A model generated the notes under the pieces. It did no database searches, was not told where the DNA came from, and worked only from the letters and a program-made list of their open reading frames with translations. Shown here one piece after another: positions 6,589-9,774 of a stretch of 9,774 nt of DNA; position 1 is the stretch's first letter; every line of letters starts with the position of its first letter. Source of the DNA: an uncultured Bacilli bacterium (GTDB lineage Bacteria; Bacillota_I; Bacilli_A; RF39; UBA660); the NCBI GenBank assembly GCA_934098555.1, contig CAKOOQ010000031.1, positions 1-9,774 on the forward strand. The letters run 5' to 3'. Position numbers and translations under genes: made by a program.

Positions 6589-7226
6589 AACGATTCCTCC
6601 AACTCTTCTTTATTTGTACATATTTGATGAGATAACCCATAATATCCCAGTTGTTTCGATAGGTTTATATAAAACGGTAAAGAAAAACCGAGTCGTTTAA
6701 TTATTTTTTCTTCTTTTAAAACAGCTTGTGTTTTACCTTCTATGGCAATTTTACCATTTTTTAAAACATAAAGATATTCAAAGTAAAGCGTTTGTTCTAC
6801 ATCATGTGTCACATAAAATATTTTAATATTTTTATTTTTTAAAAAATCTAAAAATAAAAGAAAATCCTTTTCTTCTAAATGAAGTTCTTCACAAAAAAGA
6901 AAGTCCGGAAAATCTTTAATTTTTTGCCATAAAGCATATTTATAGTCATCTTCCTTTGAAAAAAAGTGACTTAAAAACTCATAGGTATCTTTATCATAAT
7001 CTCCTTGTAAATAATTAAATGGTTTCTTTTCGCCGAGATAGAAGGAAACTGTCCCATTCGTTTCATATTTCTTTGTTTTTAGAAGAGATTTTAAAAGGAG
7101 GCTTTTTCCAGAGCCACTTTCGCCTAGAAGACATACAGAAGATGAAATATTGAAGTTTAAATCTTCTATTATCTTAGTATTTTGAACAACCAAATTTAAA
7201 TTTTGCACTACGAAGTACTTTTCCAT
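6573..7226 (-). CDS. Shortened ABC ATPase in the EcfA1 position, lacking the signature region
   Basis: Likely the partner of the gene that follows; together they occupy the place of ecfA1-ecfA2. In numbering from the GTG at 7235 (220 residues), Walker A is intact (GESGSGKS, 38-45), a Q-loop glutamine is plausible at Gln77, and the switch histidine is present (YVTHD, His144). Walker B reads FLFCEE (112-117): the Asp is Cys115 but the catalytic Glu116 is kept. Only 70 residues separate Walker A from Walker B, against roughly 120 usually; the helical subdomain and LSGGQ signature are missing. The C-terminus (LGFSLPFYINLSKQLGYYG, then TNKEELEESL) matches EcfA-type C-terminal patterns. I prefer ATG 7226 (217 residues), because GTGATC 3 bases before it pairs with the end of 16S rRNA in the right register. 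It could bind ATP in one composite site with its partner. Confidence 0.75.
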   Translation of the reverse strand: MEKYFVVQNLNLVVQNTKIIEDLNFNISSSVCLLGESGSGKSLLLKSLLKTKKYETNGTVSFYLGEKKPFNYLQGDYDKDTYEFLSHFFSKEDDYKYALWQKIKDFPDFLFCEELHLEEKDFLLFLDFLKNKNIKIFYVTHDVEQTLYFEYLYVLKNGKIAIEGKTQAVLKEEKIIKRLGFSLPFYINLSKQLGYYGLSHQICTNKEELEESLWPSI

Positions 7227-7232
7227 ATTGAT

Positions 7233-7246
7233 CACTACTAATAGTG
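7233..7246 (-). other. Small inverted repeat at the start of the ATPase gene
   Basis: CACTA-TTAG-TAGTG on the minus strand, 5-bp arms with a 4-base loop, lies over the ribosome binding region and 6 bases before ATG 7226. It overlaps a weak -10-like TACACT (7248-7243). It could be an operator or a translation-limiting hairpin, or chance. Confidence 0.25.
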
Positions 7247-7279
7247 TAACGGAAAAAAAGGTAAAAAAAAAGAGAAAAT

Positions 7280-7308
7280 TGTCAAAAAAGGCGATTTATT
7301 CGTCTTTT
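7280..7308 (-). terminator. Probable intrinsic terminator overlapping the divIC stop
   Basis: Minus-strand RNA pairs AAAAG (7308-7304) with CUUUU (7290-7286) and CGA (7302-7300) with UCG (7294-7292), with one A-C mismatch between them; six U then run on. The divIC stop codon lies at the loop. It is moderately convincing and would separate divIC from the ATPase genes. Confidence 0.42.
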
Positions 7309-7598
7309 GTAGGCATTTTGATAATATATTCTCCTGGTAAACTATACATATACTTTTCTCTTGCATAACGTGCAACATAGTCTTTATCATGTAATTTTGT
7401 CACTTCACTGTTTAAACTTTCTTCTTCAGCTAGTAATTCGTCATAGTGAGCATTTAGGCTTGCAATTTCACTTTTATTAGACGCGATAGAAAGCCAGTCT
7501 TTAAAAATTTGTAAGATAGATAAGGATACGACTAAAACAAGAGCAAACGTTAAAACAAAGAATCTTCGTTTCGCTTTAGAAAGCGTTTGTTTTTTCAA
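7296..7598 (-). CDS. divIC: Septum formation initiator DivIC/FtsB family
   Basis: DivIC is a bitopic division protein that works with FtsL and DivIB at the septum. The 100-residue protein has a basic cytoplasmic head, one transmembrane helix (about 12-31), an extracellular coiled-coil segment (about 38-70, rich in Glu/Leu) and the family's C-terminal motif DKDYVARYAREKYMYSLPGE. It sits directly after yabP-yabQ, as in Bacillus. The start is TTG 7598: AGGGATGA lies just upstream and no in-frame ATG exists nearby; the ATG in that site opens only a short out-of-frame reading. It has its own good promoter (7623-7651) over the yabQ stop, so vegetative expression does not depend on the sporulation promoter of yabP. 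Confidence 0.93.
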   Translation of the reverse strand: MKKQTLSKAKRRFFVLTFALVLVVSLSILQIFKDWLSIASNKSEIASLNAHYDELLAEEESLNSEVTKLHDKDYVARYAREKYMYSLPGEYIIKMPTKDE

Positions 7599-7622
7599 AT
7601 ATCATCCCTACTTTCTACGCGG

Positions 7623-7651
7623 ATTATATCATCGATTTATTTTTTTGACAA
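7623..7651 (-). promoter_or_regulatory. divIC: Sigma-A promoter of divIC
   Basis: TTGTCA (7651-7646) and TATAAT (7628-7623) are separated by 17 bases, and the -10 is preceded by TGA (extended -10). It lies across the yabQ stop codon; the predicted start near 7616 gives a leader of about 18 bases to the divIC TTG start. Confidence 0.8.
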
Positions 7652-7943
7652 TTTTAAGAGATGAAATTTTCGTGTTTTTTACATTTTTTGACACAAAACT
7701 ATAAGCACCAAAGCCTAAAAACACAAACGTCACAAAATAGATGTGAACAATTCCTCCATTTAAATAATAAAGAATTAAAAGATAACTTAATGTAATATCT
7801 AGAATAAAAAGAAGAGTAGTTAAATACTTTAACCAAACCGGATACGTATCGGTTAATTTAAAATGAAAAAGAGTTAAGATATGAAAGAAAAAGCCAAAAC
7901 AAAAGGAAGCAAAAAAGGATAAAAGCTGAATAACTTCATTCAT
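7629..7943 (-). CDS. yabQ: Spore cortex biosynthesis protein YabQ
   Basis: YabQ is a mother-cell membrane protein needed for spore cortex formation in Bacillus. The 104-residue product is short and hydrophobic, with three predicted membrane segments at about 4-24, 40-60 and 66-84 and a basic C-terminal tail, in line with the core of the Spore_YabQ family (Bacillus YabQ is longer at the C-terminus). Sequence similarity alone is weak for such a protein; the assignment relies on its position between yabP and divIC. The start ATG 7943 overlaps the yabP stop as TAATG, with no strong ribosome binding site, so it is probably translated by coupling to yabP from the promoter at 8249-8276. Confidence 0.82.
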   Translation of the reverse strand: MNEVIQLLSFFASFCFGFFFHILTLFHFKLTDTYPVWLKYLTTLLFILDITLSYLLILYYLNGGIVHIYFVTFVFLGFGAYSFVSKNVKNTKISSLKIVKKINR

Positions 7944-8233
7944 TATTTAAAAAGCTTAGCCATAAACCCTTCTTCTTTTGGCTTACCTCCATTTTTTTCT
8001 AAATATTGATAACTATTTATTTTTCCTTTTATTTTTACATTTCCATCATGAGTATCGAGTTTTAAAAGTTCTAAGTTACTTCCTTTTAAAAGCAATGTTC
8101 CCATGGTTGTTTCAAGCAAAAATTCTTCATGGTCAAAACTTGTAATCTTTTTAACACCTGTTAAATATATTTCTCGTCTATCTATAATTTTTACTTCATG
8201 ACTACTAGAAACTAACTGTGGAACACTATCCAT
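7943..8233 (-). CDS. yabP: Sporulation protein YabP
   Basis: YabP belongs to the YabP/YqfC family, made in the mother cell during sporulation; exact function unknown. From ATG 8233 it is 96 residues. Family features: RREIYLTGVKKITSFD, FLLETTMGTLLLKGSNL, the closing KIKGKINSYQY, and a C-terminal GFMAKLFK. A TTG at 8245 would extend the frame by four codons, but the GGGTGA inside that stretch is a ribosome binding site 4 bases before ATG 8233, so the shorter start is chosen. The stop shares one base with the yabQ start. A sigma-E-like promoter lies immediately upstream and the spoVG terminator just beyond that, so yabP-yabQ forms its own sporulation transcript. Confidence 0.92.
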   Translation of the reverse strand: MDSVPQLVSSSHEVKIIDRREIYLTGVKKITSFDHEEFLLETTMGTLLLKGSNLELLKLDTHDGNVKIKGKINSYQYLEKNGGKPKEEGFMAKLFK

Positions 8234-8248
8234 ATTATCACCCAATAA

Positions 8249-8276
8249 AGCATATGAACTTAAAAGTAATTTATAC
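8249..8276 (-). promoter_or_regulatory. Sigma-E-like promoter of yabP-yabQ
   Basis: GTATAAA (8276-8270), 13 bases, then CATATGCT (8256-8249). This resembles the Bacillus sigma-E pattern (about KMATATT, 12-14 bases, CATACAnT), and yabP is a sigma-E gene there. The same -10 and a one-base variant of the -35 occur before yabG (9653-9681). The predicted start near 8242 coincides with the ribosome binding site, giving a leader of about 10 bases. Confidence 0.55.
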
Positions 8277-8278
8277 CT

Positions 8279-8301
8279 TAAAAAAACTAGGATTCCCTAG
8301 T
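8279..8301 (-). terminator. Intrinsic terminator after spoVG
   Basis: Minus-strand RNA forms ACUAGG-GAAU-CCUAGU (8301-8286), a perfect 6-bp stem with a 4-base loop, followed by a run of U. Beyond a single mismatch the flanking A- and U-runs can extend the stem. It begins only 5 bases after the spoVG stop. Confidence 0.82.
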
Positions 8302-8306
8302 ATTTT

Positions 8307-8567
8307 TTATTCTTCAGCTTTATTATAAGCATCTAATACAGCGTTTGTAAATTCTGTACGTACATCTGGATTAATTGGATGACATACATCTTTATATTCA
8401 CCAGTAGCTGTTTTTCTACTAGGCATAGCTATAAATAGACCATTATCTCCTTCAATTATTCTAATATCATGAATAGCAAATGAATCATCTAATAATACAG
8501 ATGCAATTCCTCTCAATCTTGAATTTTCTTTCGTAATTTTACGAACACTTACAGATGTAATCTTCAT
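8307..8567 (-). CDS. spoVG: Septation/RNA-binding regulator SpoVG
   Basis: SpoVG affects asymmetric septation and cortex formation in Bacillus, and is a nucleic-acid-binding regulator in several Firmicutes. The 86-residue product is close to full length. Landmarks: MKITSVSVRKI at the start, LRGIASVLLDDSFAIHDIRI, GLFIAMPSRKT, and CHPINPDVRTEF near the C-terminus; the KITKENSRLRG stretch is typical of the family. The ribosome binding site AAGGAGAG sits 7 bases before ATG 8567. It has a promoter candidate in the 76-base gap after veg and a terminator right after its stop, so it appears to be a single-gene transcript. No sigma-H-type site, as used in Bacillus, was apparent. Confidence 0.97.
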   Translation of the reverse strand: MKITSVSVRKITKENSRLRGIASVLLDDSFAIHDIRIIEGDNGLFIAMPSRKTATGEYKDVCHPINPDVRTEFTNAVLDAYNKAEE

Positions 8568-8610
8568 AATATTCTCTCCTTCTAAAGTTATCTCTAACTT
8601 ATATATTTAT

Positions 8611-8638
8611 TTTATAACGAACCTATAGGCGATTTCAA
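8611..8638 (-). promoter_or_regulatory. spoVG: Candidate sigma-A promoter of spoVG
   Basis: TTGAAA (8638-8633), 16 bases, TATAAA (8616-8611) on the minus strand; an overlapping TAAAAT gives an 18-base alternative. It would yield a leader of about 37 bases ahead of spoVG. The -35 lies only 6 bases past the veg stop. Confidence 0.55.
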
Positions 8639-8643
8639 GCCTT

Positions 8644-8856
8644 TTACGCAAAGTTTACAACGACATCGCCAATTATAACATCCGAATAATTAAAGCTTTT
8701 TTGTGTACCATCTATTAAGACGGTGAAAACATACGGATAAAGTCCAGATACGACCCCATAATACTCGTAATTTTTATTCCGCATGCCATAAACATCTATT
8801 TTTACATTTCTATTTAGGTATTTTTTCATATTTTCTCTCACAATATCTAAATTCAT
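8644..8856 (-). CDS. veg: Veg family protein
   Basis: Veg is a small, highly expressed protein of Firmicutes linked to biofilm gene control in Bacillus; it adopts a small beta-barrel-like fold. The 70-residue product is a little shorter than the Bacillus protein. It resembles the family in an N-terminal helix (DIVRENMKKYLNRNVKI), a central YYGVVSGLYPYVFTVLID stretch matching the usual G-x3-E-x-YPSVFVI region, and a final SYSDV-like SFNYSDVI. The ribosome binding site GGGAGG overlaps the yabG stop codon, and the gap to yabG is only 9 bases, so veg may depend in part on readthrough from yabG. I found no strong promoter within the 3' end of yabG, which is odd for a gene known as vegetative. Confidence 0.9.
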   Translation of the reverse strand: MNLDIVRENMKKYLNRNVKIDVYGMRNKNYEYYGVVSGLYPYVFTVLIDGTQKSFNYSDVIIGDVVVNFA

Positions 8857-8865
8857 TGTCCCTCC

Positions 8866-9636
8866 CTATCTTGGAAACCCGACATACATCATGCCTGTAC
8901 TAATAATTCCTCCCATACCATCCGCGCCATACTTGGTTCTAGAAAGTAAATTTACTAAATCAATTTCTTTATTTCTTTCACTCATAGCTAAAACAGTCGC
9001 GATAATAGCTGGATCTAAGGCATGAATATTTACGCGTTTGGGTGAACTTGCAAAATTGGCACCAGCTTTAATAAGCTCTTCGTAATCACTTTGACAGGCT
9101 CCAGCGATAATAACAAGTTTTTCATGACTTTTTTCATACTTTCTAGCTTCTTTAACAGCTTTAACAAAGTACTCTGTATTTTTATAATTTTTAATATCAT
9201 TTTTACTACCTTTTTTTTCATAATAGGCATCATGACCTGTGATAACCACAATATCCGGTTGATATTCTATTAACAAATTTTTGATTTCTTTATAGATTTC
9301 TTTTTCGTTAATCTGTTTACCAATAGCCATGACTTTATTTCGTTTATAAAAATTTAAACATCTTTCTAAATAATCCTTATCCGCATCAATATGAAGTACT
9401 TTTCCTGGAAGAAAAAAATAATCTCCCCGATCATCATTAAATAAAATGATTTCTTCATCTTCATCGCTACGAACATCATTTTGATAAAGCTTTAAATCCT
9501 CTAAAGGGGCATCGGCATATAACCTTACATTAACGCCCTTTAAATAAGCCGTTTCATTTTTTATGGATAAAATTTTAAAAACAACATCATGATTATATTT
9601 ATATCTTGTTACAAGATTACCTACTTCTAGTGTCAT
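8866..9636 (-). CDS. yabG: Sporulation-specific protease YabG
   Basis: YabG is a cysteine-type protease (MEROPS family U57) that processes spore coat proteins. From ATG 9636 it is 256 residues, a little shorter than the Bacillus enzyme. Landmarks: VGNLVTRYKYNHDVVFKI, the KGVNVRLYADAPLEDL stretch, the active-site region VVITGHDAYY with His135, IIAGACQSDYEE with the likely nucleophile Cys181, and a conserved C-terminal block KYGADGMGGIIST. The 46-residue His-Cys distance equals that of the catalytic pair I recall for Clostridioides difficile YabG. A GTG at 9645 would add three codons, but it lies inside the AGGTGA ribosome binding site, so ATG 9636 is preferred. A sigma-E/K-like promoter lies 16 bases upstream. 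Confidence 0.95.
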   Translation of the reverse strand: MTLEVGNLVTRYKYNHDVVFKILSIKNETAYLKGVNVRLYADAPLEDLKLYQNDVRSDEDEEIILFNDDRGDYFFLPGKVLHIDADKDYLERCLNFYKRNKVMAIGKQINEKEIYKEIKNLLIEYQPDIVVITGHDAYYEKKGSKNDIKNYKNTEYFVKAVKEARKYEKSHEKLVIIAGACQSDYEELIKAGANFASSPKRVNIHALDPAIIATVLAMSERNKEIDLVNLLSRTKYGADGMGGIISTGMMYVGFPR

Positions 9637-9652
9637 TTTATTCACCTATTAG

Positions 9653-9681
9653 AGCATATGAAAAAAGACTAACGTTTATGC
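9653..9681 (-). promoter_or_regulatory. Sigma-E/K-like promoter of yabG
   Basis: GCATAAA (9681-9675), 14 bases, CATATGCT (9660-9653). The -10 octamer is identical to that before yabP. The -35 lies in the loop of the terminator of the preceding gene. In Bacillus, yabG is sigma-K dependent, and CATATGCTC also approaches a sigma-K -10 (CATAnnnTA), so the sigma factor cannot be fixed from sequence. Confidence 0.5.
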
Positions 9682-9691
9682 GTTAATCTTT
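9661..9691 (-). terminator. Intrinsic terminator after the right-edge gene
   Basis: Minus-strand RNA pairs AAAGA (9691-9687) with UCUUU (9668-9664) and UAACG (9685-9681) with CGUUA (9674-9670), with one A-C mismatch and a 6-base loop, then a U-run (9666-9661). It overlaps the stop codon of the surface-protein gene at the right edge. Confidence 0.72.
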
Positions 9692-9774
9692 AACCAATCG
9701 TATAGGGATTTGTTTGGCTTCCCTCCCCGCTTAAAATCGTCGCAGAGGGTATCAGATATACCGAAGGGCGGACC
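9690..9774 (-). CDS. Partial surface-type protein, C-terminus only
   Basis: The minus-strand frame ending at TAA 9692-9690 gives 27 residues from the edge, VRPSVYLIPSATILSGEG then SQTNPYTIG. The pattern VRPSVYLxxxxxIxSGxGSxxNPYxx is one I recall as a recurrent C-terminus of large secreted or surface proteins in uncultivated gut Bacilli. Those proteins often begin with the same type of signal segment as the gene at the left edge, so both edges may carry members of one paralogous family. A second frame is also open through most of these bases (ending at a TAA near 9676), but it shows no pattern I recognise. A terminator follows directly. Function unknown. Confidence 0.6.
   Translation of the reverse strand, partial: VRPSVYLIPSATILSGEGSQTNPYTIG

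Noticed and set aside
5944..7226. The two ATPase-like genes as pseudogenes or as one frameshifted ATPase
   Set aside because: Each has its own start, ribosome binding site and tight overlap, each spans a full N- to C-terminal ATPase order with its own Walker A, Walker B and switch-loop positions, and neither has internal stops.
8945..8956. Perfect 12-base palindrome AGTAAATTTACT inside yabG
   Set aside because: It lies within conserved coding sequence, is AT-rich, and such palindromes are expected by chance.
9676..9774. GC-rich right edge as a structured RNA, or a second open frame on the minus strand
   Set aside because: The local GC rise is explained by the coding frame with the recognisable VRPSVYL/SGEG/NPY pattern; the other open frame shows no pattern I recognise.
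1..9774. CRISPR arrays, insertion sequences, tRNA or rRNA genes, attachment sites
   Set aside because: No regularly spaced repeats, transposase or integrase motifs, cloverleaf-like sequences or rRNA segments were found on reading both strands.

Overview
The window reads as chromosome of a low-GC, endospore-forming member of the Bacilli, probably an uncultivated gut lineage with a compact genome. TGA is used as a stop (truA, the Abi-like gene, yabQ), so this is the standard bacterial code, not that of Mycoplasma. Almost everything is on the minus strand; only the zinc-dependent phospholipase C homologue is on plus. The taxonomic call is inference from gene families, base composition and the surface-protein fragments at both edges.

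Right to left (direction of transcription): the last 85 bases are the C-terminus of a surface-type protein, followed by a terminator. Then come yabG (spore coat protease), veg, spoVG, yabP and yabQ (spore cortex/mother-cell membrane proteins) and divIC (septum formation). Two strongly eroded ABC ATPases follow in the ecfA1/ecfA2 position, overlapping each other and truA; the usual ecfT is absent. A consensus promoter then drives rplM-rpsI, closed by a strong terminator, and cwlD (spore cortex amidase) follows. This order matches Bacillus subtilis for two blocks that lie far apart there (yabG-veg...spoVG...yabP-yabQ-divIC and ecfA1-ecfA2-ecfT-truA-rplM-rpsI-cwlD), condensed into about 6 kb.

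Left of cwlD, a plus-strand zinc-dependent phospholipase C-like gene converges on it with a 4-base overlap. Divergent from that gene is an operon of an Abi_2-family HEPN protein and a membrane-anchored HtrA protease, ending in a terminator. The left edge holds the N-terminus of a second surface protein with a SipW/TasA-like signal segment.

The most interesting points: (1) the two EcfA-like ATPases are eroded in complementary ways, one keeping Walker A and the H-loop but lacking the signature region, the other keeping a signature-like helix but with broken Walker A, catalytic Glu and H-loop; (2) yabP and yabG share a near-identical sigma-E-like promoter (GTATAAA or GCATAAA, 13 or 14 bases, then CATATGCT), while divIC has its own vegetative promoter over the yabQ stop; (3) a HEPN Abi_2 gene is translationally coupled to htrA.
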